DNA of 64,000 nt from an uncultured Gammaproteobacteria bacterium (GCA_947259395.1 CAMYMN010000002.1:102439-166438), one strand, 5' to 3'; shown: positions 1 through 10,387, numbered from the stretch's first letter. Notes: generated by a model not told the origin, from the sequence alone. A program made the numbers and translations.

Positions 1-304
1 CGACTTTCACAACATCTCCGGCACGCAGCCCCACATCGACCCCGGGGATTTTATCGCCGGCCTTGTGGTGCGCCAGTAATTTCGCCCCGGTGGCGGCAAT
101 GACCTGTGAATTGCCGCCGGTGTGGTCGCCGTGTTCATGCGTGTTCAGGACCTGAGTAATCTCCCACCCGCGTTGTTTGGCGGCGTTCAGGCACCGTTTG
201 TGATCCAGCGGGTCAACCGCCAACGCCTCCCCGGTCTGCGGGCATACGATCAGATAATTGAAGTTGCGCCACGCATTCTTGGTCCAAATCTGTTCGACGA
301 TCAT
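1..304 (-). CDS. gloB: hydroxyacylglutathione hydrolase-like metallo-beta-lactamase fold protein (partial, runs off left edge)
   Basis: Reverse-strand translation from 304: [76 protein letters not shown]; contains the [11 protein letters not shown] metal-binding motif. Confidence 0.8.
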   Translation of the reverse strand, partial: MIVEQIWTKNAWRNFNYLIVCPQTGEALAVDPLDHKRCLNAAKQRGWEITQVLNTHEHGDHTGGNSQVIAATGAKLLAHHKAGDKIPGVDVGLRAGDVVKV

Positions 305-496
305 CGGCCAACCTGCAGCGTTGTGAGGCCCGCGATGGTAACACGACTCAACGACAGCTGTGCCGGGGTCACCAATGTGTCGTCTGTGCCGGATCGTATT
401 GGTGACAAATTTACCGTCGTTTACATATTCTCATGGCCGCCGAAAAGTCGGTTTATTAAAATTGAGCGGCTTTCAATTTCAATTAAAGGGACGGTT

Positions 497-925
497 ATGT
501 TTAAAGAGTTCAAAGAGTTTGCGATGCGCGGAAACGTGGTGGATATGGCAGTTGGCATCGTTATCGGCGCCGCCTTCGGCACCATTGTCAAGTCGTTTGT
601 CGCCGATGTGTTGATGCCGCCCATCGGTCTGTTGCTCGGTAACGTCGACTTTTCCAACCTGTTCGCGGTGATCAAGGAAGGGGCCACCGCCGCCCCCTAC
701 GCGACCCTCGAGGCAGCCCAGAAAGCTGGCGCGGTGACGCTGAACTATGGTGCATTTTTTAACACCGTGATCAGTTTCGTGATTATCGCGTTTGCGGTGT
801 TTATGGTCATCAAGGCCATCAACAACATGCAGAAACAGGAAGAAGAAACAGAAAAGGCGCCGGCCGAACCGCCGAAGCAAGAACAGCTGCTGACCGAAAT
901 CCGCGACATCCTCCAGGGCAGTTAG
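497..925 (+). CDS. mscL: large-conductance mechanosensitive channel
   Basis: [55 protein letters not shown] is classic MscL; the track ORF start at 122 is an upstream extension. Confidence 0.96.
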   Translation: MFKEFKEFAMRGNVVDMAVGIVIGAAFGTIVKSFVADVLMPPIGLLLGNVDFSNLFAVIKEGATAAPYATLEAAQKAGAVTLNYGAFFNTVISFVIIAFAVFMVIKAINNMQKQEEETEKAPAEPPKQEQLLTEIRDILQGS

Positions 926-1101
926 TTGCACCCCGTGTCCGGCGCCGGGTCCAAAGCAACCGCGCCCACGCGAACGGCGCCGCGTTCTGAGCGACATCGA
1001 CCGCAGTGACCGGGGCGCCGCGGACCGTCGAAGTCACGTGGTTGAACACCATCGCTCGTGACTCGTGCGTACCCGGGTCGATGGGCAGTGCGAGCGGCGC
1101 G

Positions 1102-2274
1102 TCAGTCATCTGCACGTAACGGCAACTCGCTGGTGTGCGCCACCGGAGTTCTCGTCGGCAGCGTCTTGTGCAGCCGTTTTATCACCTTCTCTGCGGTGGC
1201 CCGATAGCCGGTCAGCTTGCCGCCTAAGATCGAGAGTACCCGCGGGTGACTGGGGTCATCGACTTCCAGCCGTGTCTCGCGGGAGCTTTTGAATGCCGCG
1301 CCTTGGGTCACCGGCAGCACCCGCAATCCCGCCCAAGCCGCCAGTACCTGTGCCGGACGTTGCGGGAAATAATGGCGATGGACCTTGAGCAGATAATCGA
1401 TCTCCTGCGGTAACGGTGCCACGTCACCCGGATCGCCCTGATAACGGTGTTCGGTGGTGCCCAGCAGCGCGACATCATCGCGCCAGGGAATGAGAAACAC
1501 CGCACGACGGTCCTCCGGGACCTCCATGTAGTAGCAGCCATGCTCTACCCCACCTTGCAACTCGAGGTGGGTGCCCTGAATGTTCTCCACCGCCGGCGCC
1601 GCTACCGGCGGCGTAAAACGCTGCAATACCGATGTTGCCCACGGCCCCGCGGCGTTGATCACCGTCTGAGCGGTACACTGGTGGTCACGATCCTGGTAAC
1701 GGTATACCACCCGACAGCCGTCGCCGTTGAGGTTGCCGCGCACGAACGCCGCCGGCCACAAGCACCGGGCGCCCAGAGACTCGGCCGATCGTATCACCGC
1801 CTGGGTCAGGCGTACGTCGTCGGTCTGCGCGTCCCAGTATTGGAACACCGCCTGTAGCCCTTCGGTACGCAGTCCGTCCAGATCATGCCACTGTGCCTTG
1901 GGCAGCGACTGAAAGCGCACCTCTCGTCGCAGTCCCGCCAACAACGCGTAGATACTGAGCCCGGTGCGAATCAGCCACGGCCGCCGGCTAGTGCCTGGAT
2001 AAACGGGAATAAAAAATCGTTGCCGGTGCACCAGACCCGGCGCCAGCCGCAGCAACAGCTCCCGTTCTCGCAGACTTTCGCGCACCAGACCGAATGCCGC
2101 GCTTTCTAGATAACGCAATCCACCATGGATGAGCTTGCTGGAGCGGCTCGACGTCCCTGCCGCGGGGCGCCGTTGCTCCAGCAACAACACCGCATAGCCG
2201 TGCGCCGCGGCAGCCTGTGCGACCCCCGCGCCGTGGATCCCGCCACCCACCACCACGATGTCATAGTTATCCAT
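1102..2274 (-). CDS. glpD: FAD-dependent glycerol-3-phosphate dehydrogenase family protein
   Basis: MDNYDIVVVGGGIHGAGVAQAAAAHGYAVLLLEQ... SSKLIHGGLRYLE ... ILGGKLTGYRATAEKV; GlpD family motifs. Confidence 0.88.
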   Translation of the reverse strand: MDNYDIVVVGGGIHGAGVAQAAAAHGYAVLLLEQRRPAAGTSSRSSKLIHGGLRYLESAAFGLVRESLRERELLLRLAPGLVHRQRFFIPVYPGTSRRPWLIRTGLSIYALLAGLRREVRFQSLPKAQWHDLDGLRTEGLQAVFQYWDAQTDDVRLTQAVIRSAESLGARCLWPAAFVRGNLNGDGCRVVYRYQDRDHQCTAQTVINAAGPWATSVLQRFTPPVAAPAVENIQGTHLELQGGVEHGCYYMEVPEDRRAVFLIPWRDDVALLGTTEHRYQGDPGDVAPLPQEIDYLLKVHRHYFPQRPAQVLAAWAGLRVLPVTQGAAFKSSRETRLEVDDPSHPRVLSILGGKLTGYRATAEKVIKRLHKTLPTRTPVAHTSELPLRADD

Positions 2275-3049
2275 GGCGTGCGCGCTTTGCCAACAGGGGA
2301 TGTTGCAACATATCGACGATGCGGTCGGTCTCCACCAGGTCGATACCGCGCGTGGAAAACGCCAAGGCCTGGTCCGGATCATCGACGACATACACGGCCC
2401 ATTGCCACGGCCCACGCCAGATGTCGTGGTCGTGTTCGGGAAGGATGTCCGTGTCGCAAAATAAATAGTTGGGTGCCATCGCCTCGGCCCGTACCTGGTT
2501 GTCGGCGTTCCATTCCGGCAGTACCCAACCGATGCGCACGCCGTGGTTCCAACATGCATATTCCATCGCCGCTGCGTCAAAAGAGATGAACACCGCCTGG
2601 TCGCCAAATGCGCGCAATATCTTTACCGTCGCATCAACCATGTTGGCGCGCCCGAAATGAATAAGGCTGGCACGTTTTAACTCTACAAAGGCGGTGACCT
2701 CGGGCCACACCGCCAGCAATTCGCAAAACTCGAGCAGCGACGGAATCGGGTTGTTGGTGAAGCGATCCCCGAAACGCGCCGGAAATGACGCGCGCAGCTT
2801 CTTGACCTGTGCGAGAGAGCGCGTCAACAGACCACCGGCGACCCCGGACATGCGCAGCGTGTCGGAATCGTGATACAGCACCGGGACACCGTCAGCGGTG
2901 AGCTGTACATCCAACTCCAAATACCGTGCACCGGCCTGCAGCGCGGCCTCAAAACCGATGAGCGTGTTTCCGGGCATCGATGCCGGAACGCCGCGGTGCG
3001 CGACCAGGTGCGGCGCTTGCGGTGTGTGATTAGCGAGCTTTTGTCGCAT
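2267..3049 (-). CDS. glycerophosphodiester phosphodiesterase
   Basis: VAHRGVPASMPGNTLIGFEAALQAGARYLELDVQLTADGVPVLYHD is the GDPD signature; overlaps glpD start by 8 bp. Confidence 0.9.
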   Translation of the reverse strand: MRQKLANHTPQAPHLVAHRGVPASMPGNTLIGFEAALQAGARYLELDVQLTADGVPVLYHDSDTLRMSGVAGGLLTRSLAQVKKLRASFPARFGDRFTNNPIPSLLEFCELLAVWPEVTAFVELKRASLIHFGRANMVDATVKILRAFGDQAVFISFDAAAMEYACWNHGVRIGWVLPEWNADNQVRAEAMAPNYLFCDTDILPEHDHDIWRGPWQWAVYVVDDPDQALAFSTRGIDLVETDRIVDMLQHPLLAKRARHG

Positions 3050-3228
3050 ATCTACAAAAGACGTCGCTGCGCAGGCCAGGGTAACTGACCGCCCCGTAGT
3101 GCATCGCGGGCGCTAACCAGCGGTGTTTGGTGATTGTCAATAAATGCATGAGCCTTAACGCACGCGCGTGTCATCCTGGAGCGACAGTTTATCGTTATCT
3201 AGAGATCAACCATACGGGAACATTGCTG

Positions 3229-3681
3229 ATGTACAAACAAATTGTTGGTGTGGTGTTGGCCGGCACCATGGTTGCCGGCGGCTGTGCGATGACCAAAGAA
3301 GAGGCGGGCACGGCCACCGGTGCGGTGGCTGGCGACGTGCTCGGTTCCACCATCGGTGACGGCAGCGGCCAAGTTGCCGCAACATTCGTAGGTGCAGTGC
3401 TCGGGGCCCTGGTGGGCCAAGAAATCGGCCGTTCCTTGGATCGCGTCGATGAACTGCATGCGCAACACGTGCTGGAGTACAACCGTGTCGGGGAAAGTAC
3501 CCGCTGGGTGAATCCGGACGAGGGCAGTCAAGTCACCATCACTCCTACGCAGACCTACCAAACACCGTCGGGCGAATATTGCCGCGAATTCCAAACCGAC
3601 ACTATTGTCGGCCGCAACCGGGAAAAGGCGTATGGGACGGCATGCCGGCAACCCGATGGGTCTTGGCGGATCGTCAACTAA
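3229..3681 (+). CDS. 17 kDa surface antigen / glycine-zipper lipoprotein-like
   Basis: MYKQIVGVVLAGTMVAGGCAMTKEEAGTATGAVAGDVLGSTIGDGSG...VGAVLGALVGQEIGRSLDRVD; lipobox plus Gly-zipper repeat. Confidence 0.8.
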   Translation: MYKQIVGVVLAGTMVAGGCAMTKEEAGTATGAVAGDVLGSTIGDGSGQVAATFVGAVLGALVGQEIGRSLDRVDELHAQHVLEYNRVGESTRWVNPDEGSQVTITPTQTYQTPSGEYCREFQTDTIVGRNREKAYGTACRQPDGSWRIVN

Positions 3682-3730
3682 GAATAATTGGCTTCCAAGA
3701 GAGCACTCCGACCCGGTGTGCTCACCGGGT

Positions 3731-4450
3731 TTACAATCGTTGCTCGAGCCGGTGTTGGCGGCTCGCGTCGTACGCCGCCCGCTGGCGTTCATCGGTGAAC
3801 GAATCTTTGAGATCATCGTAAGCTTGGCGCGCCCATTCACGGTCGGCGAACACGGTGATGATGCCTTCCGCCCACTTGAGCCGGTCGCCCGGCGCTGACA
3901 ATGTTGCGCCTGCCGTGCGGGCGGCGAGTTCTTGCAGCGCGTCAAGATCCTTGCATTCGGCCTCCACCTTGGTGAGTAGCGATGTTGCCAACTCCGCATC
4001 GACCTGCCCGGCCATGTGCGCCAGGTCCATGATCTCATCCAGTCCCGTCGCCTCCTCCACGGCCTACGCCAGCAGCGTCTTGCCGGTTTCGGCATCGCCG
4101 ACCAGGGTCGCGAAGGCATGACCTACCGCTGCGAATTCCTTACCCTCGAAGCACGCCTCTTTAGCTTGCTGCAACAAGTCCTTGGCATATTCTTGGTCCC
4201 CCAGTCCGGCGGCGAAACTTCTCGCTACGTCGACGTATTGCGCCGGAAGCTGGCATTGCATCTCCGCCTGCTGCAACAGGTGCCTGGCGTATTGTTTGTC
4301 CTCCGGGTCGCTCAACGCTTCATTGGCCAACGCCACGAAGTCATCGCTGCTGGTGCCGTCTGTTTCTCGCGCCTCTTGGTCTTGTTTCGTCGCCATCTCT
4401 AAAATTAAGGCTGGGCTGGAGGTTGTTGCGGGCGGGGAATCATAGCGCAC
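3731..4450 (-). pseudogene. acidic repeat protein interrupted by one in-frame TAG (two ORFs 4064..4450 and 3731..4060, same frame)
   Basis: Continuous frame reads ...LVGDAETGKTLLA*AVEEATGLDEIMDLAHMAGQV...; repeated units LSDPEDKQYARHLLQQAE, LGDQEYAKDLLQQAK and FADREWARQAYDD on both sides of the stop. Confidence 0.65.
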
Positions 4451-4511
4451 GCGGCGTCGGCGCAGGAAATCATCACTACAATTTCTCTTTAGGCTGCGCT
4501 AAGGTCGCTTA

Positions 4512-5534
4512 ATGTCTGAGCCCGCCACACACGATATCACCGACAACAGCAGCGAGGCACGCGCCTATCAGGCCTTGCAGCCGGAACAGATTCTGAATGC
4601 TGTAGAAAGTGTTGGTTTTCACTGTGACGGCCGACTATTGGCGCTCAACAGCTACGAAAACCGCGTGTATCAAGTGGGGCTGGAAGACGCCGCGCCCATG
4701 ATCGCGAAATTCTATCGCCCGCATCGCTGGAGTGATGACGCGATCCACGAAGAGCATAGCTTCGCTGGCGAGTTGGCGGCAGCGGAAATCCCGGTGGTCC
4801 CGCCGTGGCGTTCGACCTCTGGCGAGACCTTGCATCTTCAAGGACCGTTCCGCTTTACGCTGTTTCCCCGGCATGGCGGCCGGGCGCCGGAGCTGGACAA
4901 CCCGGCACACCTGAAACAACTCGGACGCTTTCTGGGACGCATCCACGTGGTCGGCGCCGTGTGCGAGTTCGCACATCGCCCGGCGTTGACGATCGAATCC
5001 TTCGGTCACGACGCGTACCGTTACTTGTTGGAGAACGGGTTCCTGCCGCCGGAACTCGAGACCCCCTATCGGTCGATCGCCGAGGATGTGTTACAACGCG
5101 TCGGCTATTGTTTTGACCGCGCCGGGGAGGTCGGTCGTTTACGTTTACACGGCGACTGCCACAGCGGGAACATATTGTGGGCCGAAACAGGGCCTCACAT
5201 CGTCGACCTGGATGACGCTAGAACGGGTCCCGCGATCCAGGACCTGTGGATGTTCTTATCCGGTGATCGCGCTTACCGAACGGCGCGTTTGCATGAGTTG
5301 TTGGACGGTTACACCCAGTTCAATGACTTTGATGCGCGTGAGCTGCACCTGGTCGAAGCACTGCGCACGCTGCGCCTGCTACACTATCACGCGTGGTTGG
5401 CGAAGCGGTGGAACGATCCGGCGTTTCCGCGGGCGTTTCCATGGTTCAACACTCAGCGCTGCTGGGAGGACCACATCCTCTCGCTGCGCGAGCAGGCTGC
5501 GTTGATGGACGAACCCGCCCTCGAGTGGCCTTGA
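4512..5534 (+). CDS. srkA: stress response serine/threonine kinase (YihE/SrkA family)
   Basis: ILNAVESVGFHCDGRLLALNSYENRVYQVGLED ... LRLHGDCHSGNILW ... IVDLDDARTGPAIQDLWM. Confidence 0.92.
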   Translation: MSEPATHDITDNSSEARAYQALQPEQILNAVESVGFHCDGRLLALNSYENRVYQVGLEDAAPMIAKFYRPHRWSDDAIHEEHSFAGELAAAEIPVVPPWRSTSGETLHLQGPFRFTLFPRHGGRAPELDNPAHLKQLGRFLGRIHVVGAVCEFAHRPALTIESFGHDAYRYLLENGFLPPELETPYRSIAEDVLQRVGYCFDRAGEVGRLRLHGDCHSGNILWAETGPHIVDLDDARTGPAIQDLWMFLSGDRAYRTARLHELLDGYTQFNDFDARELHLVEALRTLRLLHYHAWLAKRWNDPAFPRAFPWFNTQRCWEDHILSLREQAALMDEPALEWP

Positions 5535-5689
5535 CCCGCGTATTGCACAACCCGTCCCGGGAACCGGCGGCGACTAATTCAATCAATCCCCTCGCCGGTC
5601 TCGCCGCCCCGCCGCAACAGGCGGGCAATTGGTTGCGGTTATTGAATCGAAATCAACCATTCCACAGCCCGTGCGGTTACAATTTCACT

Positions 5690-7144
5690 ATGGGCAATCG
5701 GCTCTTCTACGTTGCCGCCGGCCTGACCCTGGTCATCATCGCGATGTTCGCACTGGATATCTGGATGGTTGTAGCGGGCGTCTGGCCGCCGCTGGTGACA
5801 GTCATTGTTTTCGCGCTGCAGTGCCTGATGCTGGTCAGCATCGTCTGGGGGGCGTACTCGCTGCTGGATCTGCGCGTGTTTCGCCCGCTGCACTTGATCA
5901 AAGACCAGGTAAAAATCGTCACCCACATCGACAGTGAATACCGCTTTGAGCTCCCGGAAAAGCACTACTTGGGAGACCTGCCGAAATGCGCGGAAGAACT
6001 GGGGCAATCACTGGCGCGCGAACGCGGGGAAACGGCGCGCGCGATGGAGTCGGCGGCAGATCGCGTAGATCAGCGTAAGGCGCGCCTGGAGGCGATCTTG
6101 CACGATCTGACCGAAGGCGTTGTGGTGTGCACGCTCAATCACCTGATTGTGTTATTCAATCAGGCCGCGGCGTCGCTGCTGCAGGACGCCGGTCCGTTGG
6201 GTCTGCACCGCTCGGTTACCGCATTGTTCGAGGGTGACGACATCGAGCACCACCTCAAAACAATGCTCGCACGGTATTATCACACCGACGAGGTGGACAT
6301 CGGTGAATTCGGATGCCGGCTCGCGGGGTCCGCCGCGGGCAGGGTGGCGGTGCGCATGAACTTGATTATCGATCCGGACGGCAGCTGCTCCGGCTATGTG
6401 CTGTCATTGGCCGGGAAGGGGCTATTGCGTATCGAACGGCATAAAGACAGCGGGGTCAGTGTATTGACCGATCGTCCCGAGTTCTACGATTTCTCCCTTT
6501 TCGACCGCGACGCCCCGGGGGAGTTGATGGACAGCAACCTCCTGGAGCTCGACTATGTGGTGTTCGATACCGAGACCACCGGCCTCAATCCGTCGAAAGG
6601 TGACGAAATCGTTCAGATTTCCGGTGTGCGGGTGATCAACAACCGCGTCCTCGAGAGTGACCATTTCGACATTCTGGTGAATCCCAGAGTACCGATTCCC
6701 AAGCAATCGATTCGATTCCACGGCATCACCGACGACATGGTGACCGACGCACCCGGGATTTGCGAGGCGCTGAATATGTTTCACGAGTTTACACGGGATG
6801 CGGTGCTGGTCGCCCACAATGCGGCCTTTGACATGAAATTCATAAAGCTCAAAGAGAGCTCTTGCGGTGTGGCCTTCGACCATCCGGTGCTGGACACCTT
6901 GCTGTTGTCGTTCGTACTGCAACCCAATCACAGCGTGCACACACTCGATGCGATCGCCGCACGTTTTGGAATCGAAATCAAACCGGAGCTTCGCCACACC
7001 GCTCTAGGGGACTCACAGGCCACGGCAGAGATATTTGTCAGAATGCTAACGGCACTCGAACAGCAGGGAATGTTCTCGTTGAGAGAGGCGATTGAGGCGT
7101 CGAACCAGGTGTTCGAGATCCGCCGACTTCAAGAGCAGCATTGA
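5690..7144 (+). CDS. membrane-anchored PAS-like / DnaQ-family 3'-5' exonuclease
   Basis: Two N-terminal TM segments (MGNRLFYVAAGLTLVIIAMFALDIW...), PAS-like middle, then YVVFDTETTGLNPSKGDEIVQISGVRV ... LVAHNAAFDMKFI (DEDD exonuclease). Confidence 0.85.
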   Translation: MGNRLFYVAAGLTLVIIAMFALDIWMVVAGVWPPLVTVIVFALQCLMLVSIVWGAYSLLDLRVFRPLHLIKDQVKIVTHIDSEYRFELPEKHYLGDLPKCAEELGQSLARERGETARAMESAADRVDQRKARLEAILHDLTEGVVVCTLNHLIVLFNQAAASLLQDAGPLGLHRSVTALFEGDDIEHHLKTMLARYYHTDEVDIGEFGCRLAGSAAGRVAVRMNLIIDPDGSCSGYVLSLAGKGLLRIERHKDSGVSVLTDRPEFYDFSLFDRDAPGELMDSNLLELDYVVFDTETTGLNPSKGDEIVQISGVRVINNRVLESDHFDILVNPRVPIPKQSIRFHGITDDMVTDAPGICEALNMFHEFTRDAVLVAHNAAFDMKFIKLKESSCGVAFDHPVLDTLLLSFVLQPNHSVHTLDAIAARFGIEIKPELRHTALGDSQATAEIFVRMLTALEQQGMFSLREAIEASNQVFEIRRLQEQH

Positions 7145-7236
7145 TCCGCATCCTGCAACAAGGCGGCACACGAACGGCCGGCGCTGTCGCTAATCAAGAC
7201 TGCTATCGATGTGCCGGGGGTGAACGACCCTGGGTG

Positions 7237-8694
7237 TCAAAACAGCTCTCCTGTCAAATCCGCACGCAACCGGCTGCGGTACTGCTTGATTGCCCTGAAC
7301 CCGTCGACCAGCATATCGCGCTCACGCTTGGATAACGCGTCGATGGAGACGTGATTTCCCACCGCCTCCCCGGCCTCGAAATCCCGGAGCTGCTGCCGCA
7401 ACAGCAGATTGGCAATGTGACGATAGGCGCCTGAAAGATAGTCTTGTTCGTCCGCAGACAACTTCGACTGCCGCTGTAATGTGGCAATGCGCTTCAGCGT
7501 GGAGGTCTCCGCAACCCCGCGGGCCAGCGCCGCAATACGCACCGCGCCGACCAGCGGCAAGGTGCCGGTCAGTTTCAGATTCAGCTTGCCCTTGTTCGGG
7601 CCGTCCAGCTTGTCGAGCAACAAGCGATTGAACGGACCCAGCGCGACCTCGTGCTCTTCATCGAGCTTGTACATCTCCCGCAGGAAGAACGGCCGCTGCG
7701 CCGCCTCGGTCACAAAGGCGCGAAGGTCGGCGGCCAGGGCCCCAGTGCCGTACACCGGGACGAAATCGAAAAATATATCTGCCAACCGCAGCGCCGTACC
7801 CGCGCCCTTCCCCACCCAACGGCCGATCTGATCGTGCCATTGCGATATGGTTTTTCGCCACAACGGATTCGTCGCCATGACATTACCTTTGCAATACCCG
7901 AAGCCCACCTGATTCAGGGCCTCGGTCATGCGCTCGGCAAGCTCAATAAACCAGGGGTCGACTTCCGTGTGCCGGGCGTCGGGGTAATCCGCGAGAACGA
8001 AACCGTTGTCTTGGTCGGGGTATAGATAGCTTTCACCGCGGCCCCCCGACCCGAGGGTGATCACGTCGAACTCCACCGGCGGATCGCCCCAGCCAGCGGC
8101 GGCCATTTGCATCACACACAGGTTGACAATACGGCGGCAGAGATCGTTGTTGATCCTTGACAGCAGCGCTTGAATTTCGGGCGCCGGAACCGCGTCGGAG
8201 CACAGTTGCTTGGCCACCTCCACCTGCGCCTGCTTGGTGTGCTTCATCCCCTCAACAGTCTCCGAGTGGGTCAGGATTTCGATCTGGTCGACCATTTGCT
8301 GCGCGGCCATCGCTAGCGCATGGTGCAGCTGAAGTCCCCCGACGACGCCGCCATGCTTATCCACCACCGGCATGTGACGCAGGCGTCCACGCCGCATCTG
8401 GGCGATCGCATGATAGAGAAGCTCGTCGTCACGAACGGTTTGCAGCGGCGCAGTCATGACTTGGTCAACGGGCGTATTCCCTGGAAGTTGAAACGCCAAC
8501 CGCCGAACCACATCCTGCTCGGTGATAATCGCCACCGGGGTACCGTCCCCGTCGACAATAACGATGCTGTCGGCCTGCGCGTCGCGCATGCGGCGCACCG
8601 CATCTTCACAGGACGTGCCCACCGGCACCGTCACCGGCGCCGGCCCCATGTGGTCGCGGACCAACCGTGTGAAAACCGCTGTATGTGAAAGCAT
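7237..8694 (-). CDS. CBS-pair / DUF294 putative nucleotidyltransferase signalling protein
   Basis: CBS repeats (RMRDAQADSIVIVDGDGTPVAIITEQDVVRRL) followed by VITLGSGGRGESYLYPDQDNGFVLAD (DUF294 NTase motif); convergent to the exonuclease gene. Confidence 0.88.
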   Translation of the reverse strand: MLSHTAVFTRLVRDHMGPAPVTVPVGTSCEDAVRRMRDAQADSIVIVDGDGTPVAIITEQDVVRRLAFQLPGNTPVDQVMTAPLQTVRDDELLYHAIAQMRRGRLRHMPVVDKHGGVVGGLQLHHALAMAAQQMVDQIEILTHSETVEGMKHTKQAQVEVAKQLCSDAVPAPEIQALLSRINNDLCRRIVNLCVMQMAAAGWGDPPVEFDVITLGSGGRGESYLYPDQDNGFVLADYPDARHTEVDPWFIELAERMTEALNQVGFGYCKGNVMATNPLWRKTISQWHDQIGRWVGKGAGTALRLADIFFDFVPVYGTGALAADLRAFVTEAAQRPFFLREMYKLDEEHEVALGPFNRLLLDKLDGPNKGKLNLKLTGTLPLVGAVRIAALARGVAETSTLKRIATLQRQSKLSADEQDYLSGAYRHIANLLLRQQLRDFEAGEAVGNHVSIDALSKRERDMLVDGFRAIKQYRSRLRADLTGELF

Positions 8695-9036
8695 ATGTGA
8701 CTAAATTTTCAATCGAATTGTCAGGCCCAATTCACTGCGGTCCCTCATCGGCCCATGCCGTGGCCGTAAAGATATCGGCGGCGACAGATCTCGAGTAGAA
8801 TTTTAGGTCAGCGCCTTGCATAAACAACCAATACCCAAGATTATTGGCTTTCCGAAGAGTTTTTGCTAGCGTGGCCGGCTTATAACAAAACCACTCACGG
8901 TGACCGCAGACGCGGCGGTCGACCTCACCCACCGGCGCGCGCAGTGCGCCAAGGCGACAAAGAAAATAACGAATGCAGTTTAAAATAGCGAGTTCGATGA
9001 ATGTTCGTTGCGACGTTTCCTGCCCGGGGTTGGACC

Positions 9037-9076
9037 GATCCCGGCGCCATCATCCGGGATCATTGATGCGCTGTAG
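9037..9076. repeat. REP-like hairpin/degenerate terminus related to the MITE-like family
   Basis: GATCCCGG-cgccatcat-CCGGGATC hairpin; GGCGCCATCATCCGGGAT shared with 10905 copy. Confidence 0.5.
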
Positions 9077-9104
9077 ACGATAGGTTTACCGTCTTTAACT
9101 ACCT

Positions 9105-9674
9105 GTGAGAGCGCCCCCGCTTACTACCTCGTTGATCGTGCTGTGCGTAAGCCTGGCCTTGGTGTCGGGCTTCGGCGATAAGATCGATTTGTTACGGCCA
9201 TTTTTTATCTCCGAGCGCACGGATGTCATGCTGCCGGAGATCAGGTCTGGACAAGTGTGGCGCCTGTTAACACCGGTGCTCATACATTTTGGCATTATCC
9301 ATATTGTATTCAATATGCTCTGGCTATGGGAACTTGGCGGGGCGCTGGAAAATCGATTGAGCGCGCTGGATCTCGCCAACATGGTGGTGGTGCTGGGGGT
9401 GGGTTCAAACCTGGCGCAATATTTTTATCAGGGCCCGGCGTTCGGCGGTATGTCCGGGGTGGTGTTCGGCCTGTTGGGATATTTTTGGATGCAGGGGCGA
9501 TTCAACCCGCGTTTCGGTATGAGACTGCACAAGCACATTGTGATTATGATGCTGGGGTGGTTTGTCATCTGCTGGCTCGGCCTCGTCGGCCAGATCGCCA
9601 ATATGGCGCACACCGTGGGGCTGTTACTGGGCATCGCGTGGGGTTACGCGTCGGCGAAAATGGGCCGGCCATAA
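9105..9674 (+). CDS. rhomboid family intramembrane serine protease
   Basis: LTPVLIHFGIIHIVFNMLWLWELGGALE ... GGMSGVVFGLLGYFW (GxSG) ... NMAHTVGLLLGIAWG. Confidence 0.88.
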   Translation: MRAPPLTTSLIVLCVSLALVSGFGDKIDLLRPFFISERTDVMLPEIRSGQVWRLLTPVLIHFGIIHIVFNMLWLWELGGALENRLSALDLANMVVVLGVGSNLAQYFYQGPAFGGMSGVVFGLLGYFWMQGRFNPRFGMRLHKHIVIMMLGWFVICWLGLVGQIANMAHTVGLLLGIAWGYASAKMGRP

Positions 9675-9925
9675 TTCCGAAGGCTGCACATGGCGCCAAG
9701 GATCGCGGCTGATAGCGACGGGACGAGAGCGCTGCACACTGCACTCAAGCGCAACCCCCAGGTTGGGTAAAACGCGCGTCCGGTTCGTTGTCAAGATCAA
9801 GCCGGCACCGAGATGAGTCGAAATCCGTACCCAAATTGTGACTGCGGCGGCGTCTCAAGCGACCGCTCTTGATTAGCCTATTGTCACATTGCTCTGTTGG
9901 CCTATTTTGATGGCGCCGATAGGGC

Positions 9926-10387
9926 TCAGGAGCGAAACGCCTCCAAAAATTGGGTCATCGCCTGTTGCTGGGCCTCCATCATTTTGTTGGTGGATTCGGA
10001 AAACTGTCGTATCAGCTGGTCGCCTTGTTGTTGCCACACCTCATTGAGCTTTTCTGGGTCGATGCCTTTCAACGTCTCCACCCATTTACTCCAGAGTTGC
10101 TGTTGTGCTGCGCCCCATTGCCCGAACATATCCTGAAGGGCAGGAAAATATTGGCCGAGATCCGGCGCCGTTGCGCCACCTTGTTGCACCAGGCTCGCCC
10201 ACATCTTCATCGCCTCAGACTGCGCATCCAAGGTCTGCCGTATGGACTGTTGCCATAATTCCAACCCGCGACGCCACGCGTCCTCAGGCGATTCGCTGGT
10301 CGCCGTCGGTGCCCATGATTTCCATAATTGCTCTTGGGTGTCTGTCCACGTTTTTAAAATCTTGTCAGCCTCGTCTGCCCAGCTCAT
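9926..10387 (-). CDS. Trp-rich helical protein, possibly phasin/PhaE-like
   Basis: MSWADEADKILKTWTDTQEQLWKSWAPTATSESPEDAWRRGLELWQQSIRQTLDAQSE...; helical with spaced Trp. Function assigned only by overall resemblance. Confidence 0.5.
   Translation of the reverse strand: MSWADEADKILKTWTDTQEQLWKSWAPTATSESPEDAWRRGLELWQQSIRQTLDAQSEAMKMWASLVQQGGATAPDLGQYFPALQDMFGQWGAAQQQLWSKWVETLKGIDPEKLNEVWQQQGDQLIRQFSESTNKMMEAQQQAMTQFLEAFRS

Noticed and set aside
3199-4119. 306-aa minus-strand ORF antisense to the 17 kDa antigen gene
   Set aside because: Overlaps two better-supported genes in other frames; composition (Arg/Trp/Ser rich) typical of shadow ORFs in GC-rich DNA.
5535-5560. CCCGCGTATTGCACAA after srkA resembling a repeat terminus
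   Set aside because: Similarity limited to a short core and no matching inverted partner.
6783-6800. TGTTTCACGAGTTTAC in the exonuclease gene as a parS site
   Set aside because: Only one half-site matches and it is within coding sequence.
7154-7180. GATCCGCATCCTGCAACAAGGCGGCAC resembling the 63664 terminus
   Set aside because: Only partial similarity, no CTAG end, no partner terminus; likely chance.
8732-8932. 66-aa minus-strand ORF in the intergenic region before the rhomboid gene
   Set aside because: No recognizable features, no supporting context.
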